Positions 7,921-14,809 of a stretch of DNA of 64,000 nucleotides are shown here, piece by piece. Both the position numbers and the translations under genes were made by a program. Every line of letters begins with the position of its first letter. Position 1 is the stretch's first letter. Origin of the DNA: Pseudomonas sp. BGI-2 (lineage in GTDB: Bacteria > Pseudomonadota > Gammaproteobacteria > Pseudomonadales > Pseudomonadaceae); contig NZ_SISB01000004.1 of NCBI RefSeq assembly GCF_004310295.1, positions 124,001 through 188,000 on the forward strand, written 5' to 3'. The notes under the pieces are model-generated. The model had not been told where the DNA came from. It ran no database searches and worked only from the letters and a program-made list of their open reading frames with translations.

Positions 7921-8028
7921 CTGTAGGAGCGAGCGGTGCGGCGATCCGACTTGCCCGCGAAGAACGATGACGCGATTTACCTGAAGGATCGGGGGACATT
8001 CTTCGCGGGCAAGCCTCGCTCCTACAGG
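7921..8028. repeat. REPIN (paired REP palindromes)
   Basis: Two opposed REP units: TGTAGGAGCGAGCGG then GACTTGCCCGCGAAG on the left, and CTTCGCGGGCAAGCCTCGCT on the right, separated by about 37 bp. The left unit carries an internal GTGCGGCGATCC insertion. Typical intergenic Pseudomonas repeat; it fills the gap between 7398-7880 and the next gene. Confidence 0.85.
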
Positions 8029-8057
8029 TTCGGGCGGCTCCAATTACAGGGATCACC

Positions 8058-8534
8058 TCAATTGCCGAAATAACCCGCACAACACTTCTTGAATTTCTGC
8101 CCGCTGGCGCACGGGCAGGCGTCGTTGCGTCCAGCCTTGAGTTGCACGGTAGGGTCGATGAAGTACCAGTGCCCGGCGTTCTGCACGAACGAGGAGCGCT
8201 CGCGGTGGCTGTGTTCACCGCCACCGTCATGCCAGCGGGCGGTGAATGTGACGAACGCGTGTTCCGGCTGACCGCCGAATACCTCGGAGCTTTCCACCTC
8301 AAGACCCAGCCAGGTACTTTGCGCACTCCAGTCGCTGATGGACTGACGATCCAGGCCGGGTTGTTGGGCGGGCAGGGTGGTCCCCACCAGATAGTCGATC
8401 AGCCCCAGCACATAGGCGCTGTAGCGCGAGCGCATCAAGGCTTCGGCACACGGCGCCGGATGTCCGGCGTGGTAATGACCGCAGCAGGCATCGAGCAAGG
8501 TGCCGCTGCCGCAAGGGCAAATGGATGTACTCAT
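8058..8534 (-). CDS. YchJ-like SEC-C zinc-motif protein (UPF0225)
   Basis: The ATG at 8534 ([11 protein letters not shown]) gives 158 residues, the usual YchJ length, so the longer upstream reading is rejected. It carries an SEC-C-like motif at each end: [13 protein letters not shown] at the N-terminus and [14 protein letters not shown] at the C-terminus, with an NTF2-like middle domain containing [13 protein letters not shown]. Function unknown. It follows the DUF6231 gene by 4 bp, so the two are likely co-transcribed. Confidence 0.85.
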   Translation of the reverse strand: MSTSICPCGSGTLLDACCGHYHAGHPAPCAEALMRSRYSAYVLGLIDYLVGTTLPAQQPGLDRQSISDWSAQSTWLGLEVESSEVFGGQPEHAFVTFTARWHDGGGEHSHRERSSFVQNAGHWYFIDPTVQLKAGRNDACPCASGQKFKKCCAGYFGN

Positions 8535-8538
8535 TGCG

Positions 8539-9036
8539 TTACCACCAATATTTCCCGAAGTTTTCCGGATTGGCCCAGAACCGCGAGTTGAGCCAGTCGG
8601 GCACCTGTTTATAGTCAAGCAGATCGTAGGTGAACAGCGTCAGCACTTGATCGTCGCGCTGGAAACATTCACTGGCTTGCAAGGCTAGGGAAAAGAAATC
8701 CGTCTCCTGCCAGCCGCTGGCCGGCAAATCCGCCAGTACCGCAATGCGACTGGCGTTCAGATTACGGATGCCACCTAATAAGTTCAGACCTTCGTGCTTG
8801 GGCAAGTGTTCGAGGCAATCGACCACCAGCGCCAGATCAAACCGGCGCGCCGCCAGTTCGGCCGGCAGCGCACCAGGTGCCGCATGCGCCACGCAGCTGT
8901 CCGGGTGCGCGAGCTTGAACGCCTCAAGCGCGGGAAATTCGCTGGCGCCGATCAACAACAGGCGCGCGGGGGCGTATCGATCAAGCAAAGCGGCCAACGC
9001 CTGCTGCGGCGTGCGCGAAGAAATACCTGCAATCAT
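8539..9036 (-). CDS. DUF6231 family protein
   Basis: A 165-residue protein that starts [19 protein letters not shown]. It contains [12 protein letters not shown] and a later [14 protein letters not shown] segment, which together look like strand 1 and strand 4 of a Rossmann SAM-methyltransferase fold, although the binding motif is degenerate. Pseudomonas genomes carry it beside the YchJ-like gene, as here. Family assignment from memory; no function known. Confidence 0.65.
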   Translation of the reverse strand: MIAGISSRTPQQALAALLDRYAPARLLLIGASEFPALEAFKLAHPDSCVAHAAPGALPAELAARRFDLALVVDCLEHLPKHEGLNLLGGIRNLNASRIAVLADLPASGWQETDFFSLALQASECFQRDDQVLTLFTYDLLDYKQVPDWLNSRFWANPENFGKYWW

Positions 9037-9174
9037 CAGAGATCCTCAATCAGAGCACCAAGACTAGCCTGCCCAAACGTCCGGGCCTAGAGCAGCTTTC
9101 CCCAAAAAGCGGCGATCTACCGTGAATACGGGGCAAAACAGCGGTGGCCTATTGCTGGCGGAGATTAAAACTCC

Positions 9175-9217
9175 GGTCTTTACTCCCTGAATCGGTTTCA
9201 TGCCGATCCCTCAGGAG
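9175..9217 (+). promoter_or_regulatory. leader element with SD-masking hairpin, ompA-like gene 1
   Basis: The leader contains GGTCTTTACTCC (9175-9186), followed by a hairpin: CCTGAATCGG (9186-9195), loop TTTCATG, then CCGAT-CCC-TCAGG (9203-9215), with a three-base bulge. The right arm contains most of the AGGAG Shine-Dalgarno (9213-9217). The second tandem gene has the same 12-mer and a stronger hairpin in the same place. Suggests translational control; inferred from sequence only. Confidence 0.4.
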
Positions 9218-9225
9218 AAAACTAG

Positions 9226-9921
9226 ATGAGCATAGTTCGGACAGCATTACCTTTGGTTCTGCTAACCAGTGTGTTGACTGGTTGCGCAGGTTTGCAGAAA
9301 ACCGACTGGCCGACCTGTGCGGCGGTCGGCGGTGTCATCGGTGCCGGTCTCGGTGCGACCGAGAGTTCGGCATGGGCGGGGTATGGTGCGCTGGTCGTCG
9401 GCGGTACGGTGGCGGCGTATTGCTGGGTGCATGGCGATGGCGACGAAGACGGCGATGGTGTGCCGGACAGTCGCGACAAGTGCCCGGGTACGCCTAGAGG
9501 CGTGAAAGTCGATGCTGACGGTTGCCCTCCACCGGTGCCTGCGCCAGTGGTCGAAGAAGCCGTGGTGGTCAAGGAAGAAGTCATCGTCATCCGCGATGTT
9601 CACTTCCAGTTCGACAAAGCCACGCTTACCCCTTCCGACAAAGATGTACTCAACACAATCGCCACTCGCCTGAAGCAGGAAGCCAGCACCGCACAGTTGA
9701 CTGTGACCGGTCACACCGACAGCGTGGGCAGTGATGCCTACAACCAGAAACTGTCGGATCGTCGCGCGCACTCGGTGGTGGAGTACCTGATTTCCCAAGG
9801 TGTGCCACGCAGCAGCTTCGTGTCTGTGGCCGGTGCCGGTGAAAGCCAGCCAGTCGCCGATAACAAAACCGCTGACGGCCGTGCACTGAACCGTCGCACG
9901 GAAATCAAAATCAACCGCTAA
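9226..9921 (+). CDS. OmpA-family lipoprotein, tandem copy 1
   Basis: A 231-residue envelope protein. Signal peptide with lipobox LTGCAG; a Gly-rich stretch (VGGVIGAGLGATESSAW, a glycine-zipper-like helix); then a calcium-type acidic repeat DGDEDGDGVPDSRDKCPGTP as in thrombospondin type 3 repeats; and a C-terminal OmpA peptidoglycan-binding domain with FQFDKATL, GHTDSVGSDAYNQKLSDRRA and ALNRRTEIKI. It anchors the outer membrane to the cell wall. Paralogous to the next gene, so likely a tandem duplication. AGGAG lies eight bases before the ATG. Confidence 0.88.
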   Translation: MSIVRTALPLVLLTSVLTGCAGLQKTDWPTCAAVGGVIGAGLGATESSAWAGYGALVVGGTVAAYCWVHGDGDEDGDGVPDSRDKCPGTPRGVKVDADGCPPPVPAPVVEEAVVVKEEVIVIRDVHFQFDKATLTPSDKDVLNTIATRLKQEASTAQLTVTGHTDSVGSDAYNQKLSDRRAHSVVEYLISQGVPRSSFVSVAGAGESQPVADNKTADGRALNRRTEIKINR

Positions 9922-9959
9922 GCCCCATCCGCTCCGCGGCTTGTGCAGTCGCGGATGCG

Positions 9960-10003
9960 GGTCTTTACTCCTGTGTAACCGGTATGGGCCGGTGACACAG
10001 GAG
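9960..10003 (+). promoter_or_regulatory. leader element with SD-masking hairpin, ompA-like gene 2
   Basis: GGTCTTTACTCC (9960-9971) recurs exactly. CTCCTGTGTAACCGG (9968-9982), loop TATGGG and CCGGTGACACAGGAG (9989-10003) form a stem with 14 of 15 pairs. The right arm ends in the AGGAG Shine-Dalgarno, eight bases before the ATG at 10012, so the ribosome site is fully paired. This could be an RNA thermometer or a target of an activating regulator. Confidence 0.5.
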
Positions 10004-10011
10004 CTTTCCAT

Positions 10012-10725
10012 ATGAGTGTTCTCACACGGACCGTCTTGCCGGTTCTGCTAATAGGCAGCCTGTTGACCGGCTGCGCAACCCACAGCGATGGCACCGCCCC
10101 CCTCAATCAACGTACCTGGCCGATCTGCAGCATCATCGGCGGACTGGTCGGCGGAGGCTTGGGCGCGATCAAAAGTGCCGGTTGGGCAGGCGGTGGAGCA
10201 GCGCTCGGTATCTTGACCGGTGGCTTGATCTGTTACGCCCAGGATGGCGATGAGGACGACGATGGTGTCTTCGATCGACGTGATCGTTGCCCCGATACCC
10301 CGGCCAATACCCCTGTCGAACATCATGGTTGTCCACTGCCGCAGTATCCGGCCAGCGTGAAACCTGCCGAAGTTGTGCAACCCGAGGTCATCACCCTGCC
10401 CAGCGACGTGCTGTTTGCCTTCAACAAGTCTGAGCTGAGTGCCTCCGCGCAGAGTCAGCTGGATTCGCTGATGGGCAAACTGCAAAACGCCGATGTGGTG
10501 AGCATCAAGGTGATCGGCCACACCGACGGCGTGGGTTCGGATGAATACAACCAGGCACTCTCGGAACGGCGCGCCAGCAGCGTGGCGGCCTATCTGTTGA
10601 GCCAGGGCCTGGCGCCGAACAAACTCACCAGTGAAGGCAAGGGCGAAAGCCAGCCCGTGGCCGACAACGATACCGATGAAGGACGCGCGAAAAACCGTCG
10701 GGTGGAGTTGCACGTTAATCGCTAA
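10012..10725 (+). CDS. OmpA-family lipoprotein, tandem copy 2
   Basis: A 237-residue paralogue of the preceding gene with the same plan: lipobox LTGCAT, glycine-zipper stretch GGLVGGGLGAIKSAGWAGG, acidic DGDEDDDGVFDRRDRCPDTP repeat, and OmpA domain with FAFNKSEL, GHTDGVGSDEYNQALSERRA and KNRRVELHVN. Binds peptidoglycan in the periplasm. The two copies differ most between the acidic repeat and the OmpA domain, so the duplication is not recent. Confidence 0.88.
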   Translation: MSVLTRTVLPVLLIGSLLTGCATHSDGTAPLNQRTWPICSIIGGLVGGGLGAIKSAGWAGGGAALGILTGGLICYAQDGDEDDDGVFDRRDRCPDTPANTPVEHHGCPLPQYPASVKPAEVVQPEVITLPSDVLFAFNKSELSASAQSQLDSLMGKLQNADVVSIKVIGHTDGVGSDEYNQALSERRASSVAAYLLSQGLAPNKLTSEGKGESQPVADNDTDEGRAKNRRVELHVNR

Positions 10726-10872
10726 ACCCCGAACTAGAGCCGTCAGACGATATTTACGATTGATCCGACGGCCATTCGGTGGCCTTCATGAAGAATTTTC
10801 CGTTGCGCTCTGGCTTATCCCTCGCGGATGCCGTTACTGTGCGCGCAAAGAATAATTCTCAACGGGGGGCAT

Positions 10873-11151
10873 ATGAAGGTGATTTGGGGGCTGGGGAAGT
10901 TATTGACCCTGCTGTTCTGGCTGGTGGTGCTGGTCAATCTGCTGATGCCGTTTGTCAATCCGCTGCACCAGTTGGTCGATCTGGCCGGTGGCGTGTTGGC
11001 GTCCCTTCATCTACTTGAGGCGGTGTTCTGTTTCCGCAGCCTCAGAGGTCGCGCCCACCCTTGGCGTGATCGCTTGAAAATCCTGTTTTTCGGCGTATTC
11101 CACCTGCAAACCCTCCCGGCTCCGACCGCATCGAAGGCTTCCCATGCGTAA
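10873..11151 (+). CDS. DUF1145 family small membrane protein
   Basis: A 92-residue protein starting MKVIWGLGKLLTLLFWLVVL at the ATG 10873, behind ACGGGGGGC. Two or three membrane segments are visible (LLTLLFWLVVLVNLL and LKILFFGVFHLQTL), with HQLVDLAGG and HLLEAVFCF between them, the arrangement of DUF1145 proteins. Function unknown. Its stop overlaps the next gene's start by 8 bp. Confidence 0.7.
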   Translation: MKVIWGLGKLLTLLFWLVVLVNLLMPFVNPLHQLVDLAGGVLASLHLLEAVFCFRSLRGRAHPWRDRLKILFFGVFHLQTLPAPTASKASHA

Positions 11152-11902
11152 ACTCTGTCTGCTCGCCGCACTCATCAGCCCATTGGCCTGCGCTCAGGTG
11201 GTCAGTGTCGAAACCAATTCGTTGATGCGCCTGCCCAACACCGCCAGCACTTTGCAGCTGGAACGACTGGAAGTCGCCGATTACGGCACCTTGTTGATTC
11301 CCTCGAACGTGACCGAAGTGACCGTCGGCGAATTGCATCTGGGTCGTGAGGCGCGGATCGCCATCGTGCCGAGTGAACAGGCACTGGAATTGAAAGTCAG
11401 CCGTGCCGAGTTGTCCGAAGGCAGCCAGATCACCGCTCGCGGGGCGCCGGGGACTTACCTCAAGGCAGCCCGCTCGGGACGCAACCTGAATTTGCAGATC
11501 AAGGCGCTGAATGCGCCGCAGTTGTCGGTGGACGCTCGCGGTGGCGCGGGTGCGCCAGGTTTTGTGGGGCTCGACGGGGCCAACGGTCAGGCACCGGGTT
11601 GCACCTGGGGCCAGGCGGGTCGCGGTGCCGATGGCAGCAATGGCAGTGATGGTCAGCCGGGCGCGCCCGGTGCGCTGGTCAGGCTGGAAGTGCCACGTGA
11701 TTATCCGGTGGAACAAATCAAGGTTCAGGTGGCTGGTGGTGCCGGTGGTGTTGCGGGGCCTGGCGGTAAACCGGGCGCGGGCGGCAAGGCCAAGGGCTGC
11801 CTCGTCTACGAGGCCGATGGCGGCAAAAGCGGCCGCCCTGGGGTTGATGGACAGCCGGGGCCTGCGGGTGCTGCGGGTTCGGTGACGGTTCAGCGGTTGT
11901 AA
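11144..11902 (+). CDS. secreted protein with collagen-like Gly-Pro repeats
   Basis: A 252-residue protein with a signal peptide (MRKLCLLAALISPLACAQ). The N-terminal half is a beta-rich domain. The C-terminal half is Gly/Pro/Ala-rich with G-x-y runs such as GAGAPGFVGLDGANGQAPG, GSDGQPGAPGA and GRPGVDGQPGPAGAAG, like short collagen-type segments interrupted by a beta segment (residues about 180-200). Four cysteines occur in all, two of them in the repeat part (CTWG, KGCL), where they could pair. Overlaps the DUF1145 gene by 8 bp and is probably co-transcribed. Exported; the partner is unknown. Confidence 0.65.
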   Translation: MRKLCLLAALISPLACAQVVSVETNSLMRLPNTASTLQLERLEVADYGTLLIPSNVTEVTVGELHLGREARIAIVPSEQALELKVSRAELSEGSQITARGAPGTYLKAARSGRNLNLQIKALNAPQLSVDARGGAGAPGFVGLDGANGQAPGCTWGQAGRGADGSNGSDGQPGAPGALVRLEVPRDYPVEQIKVQVAGGAGGVAGPGGKPGAGGKAKGCLVYEADGGKSGRPGVDGQPGPAGAAGSVTVQRL

Positions 11903-11911
11903 GAACTGTTC

Positions 11912-12013
11912 GATAGTTCCCACGCTCTGCGTGGGAATTCAGCCCGTGACGCTCCGCGTCACTGGACGCGGAGCGTCCCTTGAGGCATTCCCACGCAGAG
12001 CGTGGGAACGATC
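11912..12013. repeat. long palindromic intergenic repeat (CGTGGGAACG type)
   Basis: GTTCCCACGCTCTGCGTGGGAAT at the left is answered by ATTCCCACGCAGAGCGTGGGAAC at the right, with an internal palindrome GACGCTCCGCGTC...GACGCGGAGCGTC between. It separates two convergent genes. This is a different class from the REP elements elsewhere; a decayed partial copy (TCCCATGCTTTGCGTGGG) is at 32919-32938. Confidence 0.7.
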
Positions 12014-12470
12014 ACGGTCTGGCCGCAGCGATCGCCACCAGCACCAACCCGACAATAAGATTGATCCCCACCAATTTGCGAATCTTCCCAAGCGTCGCGG
12101 CCCCGGTCGGCCAATCCTGCGCCGTCACCGCCGTGCGCAACTCCGGCAGCAGTAGCGCCTGAATCCGGATAAACAGCGCGGTCATCACCACGTACAGCCC
12201 CATCATCACCTGTACATACCGCGGCGCGGCCTCAAACCCGGCGTACTGCAAATGAATCATGCCCACCCCACTGATCGGCAACAGCACCACCGCGACCCAG
12301 ACCCAGCGGAAAAAACCCTGAAACACTTCTACCCACAGCTTCAAACGGGCAGGGCCTTCCAGGGCCTTCATCGCCGCGGGGCGCAAGACCATCCAGGCGA
12401 AAAACATGCCGCCCACCCACACCAGGGCGGACAGGACATGCAGGGTGTAAACGATGCCAAAAGGTGTCAT
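12012..12470 (-). CDS. CopD-like four-helix membrane protein
   Basis: A 152-residue integral membrane protein with four hydrophobic helices, starting MTPFGIVYTLHVLSALVWVGG. The first helix has an HVLSALVWVGGMFF pattern, as in the copper-resistance CopD/YcnJ membrane domain. The copper role is not supported by other residues here, so only the family is claimed. Divergent from dinG. Confidence 0.65.
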   Translation of the reverse strand: MTPFGIVYTLHVLSALVWVGGMFFAWMVLRPAAMKALEGPARLKLWVEVFQGFFRWVWVAVVLLPISGVGMIHLQYAGFEAAPRYVQVMMGLYVVMTALFIRIQALLLPELRTAVTAQDWPTGAATLGKIRKLVGINLIVGLVLVAIAAARP

Positions 12471-12569
12471 TGAGGTACTCCGTTCTGCGCGGGATTAATT
12501 AGCGGGGTATGATAGCGGCCGATCCGAACCACTGAAAATTTATCCAGCGTTTTTTGCGCCCGACAATCC

Positions 12570-14714
12570 ATGATCAGCACCGAACTCAAAACCACGATCC
12601 AGGGCGCCTACTCGCGTTTTCTTGAAGCCAAGAGCCTCAAGCCGCGCTACGGCCAACGCCTGATGATCGCCGAAATCGCCAAAGTCCTCGGTGACATCGA
12701 CACCGACGACGAAGGCCGGCGCAGTGGCGACCCCGCGATTGTCGCGGTGGAAGCCGGCACAGGTACCGGTAAAACCGTGGCCTACAGCATGGCCGCGATC
12801 CCCACTGCGAAGGCCGCCGGCAAGCGTCTGGTGATTGCCACGGCCACCGTGGCCCTGCAAGAGCAGATCGTCTACAAGGATTTGCCCGACCTGATGCGCA
12901 ACAGCGGGCTGAATTTCAGCTTCGCCCTGGCCAAGGGCCGCGGGCGCTACATGTGCCTGTCCAAGCTCGACATGTTGCTCCAGGAAGGTCACGCGCAAAC
13001 CGCTACGGCGCAGCTGTTCGAAGAAGAAGGTTTCAAGATCGAGGTCGACGAGGCCAGTCAGAAGCTGTTCACCAGCATGATCGAGAAACTCGCCGGCAAT
13101 AAATGGGACGGCGACCGCGACAGTTGGTCCACCGCCCTGGAAGACGCCGACTGGGCGCGTCTGACCACCGATCACAGCCAGTGCACCAATCGTCATTGCC
13201 CGAACTTCGGCCAGTGCGCCTTCTACAAGGCCCGCGAAGGCATGGGCAAGGTCGACGTGATCGTCACCAACCACGACATGGTCCTGGCTGACCTGGCCCT
13301 GGGTGGCGGCGCCGTCCTGCCGGACCCGCGCGACACCATTTACGTATTCGACGAAGGTCACCACCTGCCGGACAAGGCCATCGGTCACTTCGCCCACTAC
13401 ACGCGCCTGCGTTCCACCGCCGACTGGCTGGAAACCACCGCCAAGAACCTCACCAAACTGCTGGCCCAGCATCCGCTGCCGGGCGACTTGGGCAAGTTGA
13501 TCGAGCAAGTGCCGGAACTGGCGCGGGAGATCAAGACCCAGCAGCAATTCATGTTCACCGCCTGCGAGCAGGCCGCCGATTTCAAACCCGGTGAAGACGT
13601 TGAAGGCCGCGAGCGGCCACGTCATCGCTTCGTCGGCGGGGTGATTCCCGAGCACATGCGCGAAATGGGCATCGAGCTTAAGAAGGGCTTTGCCCGTCTG
13701 ACCGACCTGTTCACCCGGCTCACCGAACTGCTCAAAGAAGGCATGGACGGCGAGGTCAACATTGGCATCGCCAGCAACCAGGCCGAGGAGTGGTATCCGC
13801 TGTTCGGCAGCCTGTTGTCCCGCTCTTCGGGCAACTGGGAATTGTGGGTCGCGTTTACCGCGGAAGACCCGGAAGACAACCCGCCCATGGCCCGTTGGCT
13901 GACCCTGGCCGAAAGCGGTTCGCTGTTCGATATCGAGGTCAATGCCAGCCCGATCCTCGCGGCGGAAATGCTCCGTCGCAACCTGTGGAATGTGGCCTAC
14001 GGCGCGCTGGTAACCTCGGCGACCCTGACCGCGCTCGGCACGTTCGACCGCTTCCGCATGCGCGCCGGCCTGCCGAAAAAAGCGGTGACCGCCGTAGTCC
14101 CGAGCCCGTTCCATCATGCCGACGCTGGCGTGCTGCGGGTGCCGGACCTGAAGGCCGATCCGCGTGATGCGCCGGCGCACACCGCGGCGATCATCCGTGA
14201 TCTGCCGCAACTGGTGGAAGGTTCGCGCGGCACCCTGGTGCTGTTCTCCTCGCGCAAACAGATGCAGGACGTGTTCGACGGCCTGGACCGTGACTGGCGC
14301 AAGCAAGTGTTCATTCAAGGCAACCTGTCGAAACAGGAAACCCTGAACAAGCACAAGGCACGTGTTGATGGCGGAGACTCCAGCGTGCTGTTCGGCCTGG
14401 CGAGTTTTGCCGAAGGGGTCGACTTGCCCGGTGCGTATTGCGAGCACGTGGTGATCGCGAAGATTCCGTTCTCGGTGCCCGACGATCCGGTCGAAGCGGC
14501 GCTTGCCGAGTGGATCGAAGCCCGTGGCGGCAATCCGTTCATGGAAATCTCCGTGCCGGATGCCTCGCTGAAACTGGTCCAGGCCTGCGGTCGCTTGCTG
14601 CGCACCGAAGAAGACCGCGGCACCATCACCTTGCTCGATCGACGGCTGGTCACCCAGCGTTACGGCAAGGCAATCCTCAATGCGTTGCCACCTTTTCGTC
14701 GTGAAATTTCCTGA
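12570..14714 (+). CDS. dinG: ATP-dependent DNA helicase DinG
   Basis: A 714-residue superfamily 2 helicase of the XPD/DinG type that unwinds 5'-overhang DNA and R-loops. Walker A is GTGTGKTVAYS (about 70), with an iron-sulfur cysteine set (Cys in MCLSKL, then CTNRHCPNFGQC), a DEGH box in VFDEGHHL and motif VI in QACGRLLRTEEDRG. Length is normal for DinG. No clear LexA box is visible upstream. The 729-residue frame on the opposite strand is a GC3 shadow. Confidence 0.93.
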   Translation: MISTELKTTIQGAYSRFLEAKSLKPRYGQRLMIAEIAKVLGDIDTDDEGRRSGDPAIVAVEAGTGTGKTVAYSMAAIPTAKAAGKRLVIATATVALQEQIVYKDLPDLMRNSGLNFSFALAKGRGRYMCLSKLDMLLQEGHAQTATAQLFEEEGFKIEVDEASQKLFTSMIEKLAGNKWDGDRDSWSTALEDADWARLTTDHSQCTNRHCPNFGQCAFYKAREGMGKVDVIVTNHDMVLADLALGGGAVLPDPRDTIYVFDEGHHLPDKAIGHFAHYTRLRSTADWLETTAKNLTKLLAQHPLPGDLGKLIEQVPELAREIKTQQQFMFTACEQAADFKPGEDVEGRERPRHRFVGGVIPEHMREMGIELKKGFARLTDLFTRLTELLKEGMDGEVNIGIASNQAEEWYPLFGSLLSRSSGNWELWVAFTAEDPEDNPPMARWLTLAESGSLFDIEVNASPILAAEMLRRNLWNVAYGALVTSATLTALGTFDRFRMRAGLPKKAVTAVVPSPFHHADAGVLRVPDLKADPRDAPAHTAAIIRDLPQLVEGSRGTLVLFSSRKQMQDVFDGLDRDWRKQVFIQGNLSKQETLNKHKARVDGGDSSVLFGLASFAEGVDLPGAYCEHVVIAKIPFSVPDDPVEAALAEWIEARGGNPFMEISVPDASLKLVQACGRLLRTEEDRGTITLLDRRLVTQRYGKAILNALPPFRREIS

Positions 14715-14809
14715 TACAGGGCTGGGCAATTTTGCCCAACCCGTTGTCTATCCCTTAGCCATCGCTTTTCCACTGGCCATTGTTGGTCGTTAGGGAGAAC
14801 TTCGTTCTT

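Noticed and set aside
7921..8028. CRISPR-like spacing of repeats
   Set aside because: Only two arms in inverted orientation, typical of REPINs; no direct repeats with spacers anywhere in the window.
12480..12569. LexA box before dinG
   Set aside because: No CTG-N10-CAG palindrome is visible between 12470 and 12570.
12540..14729. 729-residue open frame antisense to dinG
   Set aside because: GC3-driven shadow; composition dominated by Gly/His/Gln/Val and no domain, while the plus strand encodes a complete DinG.
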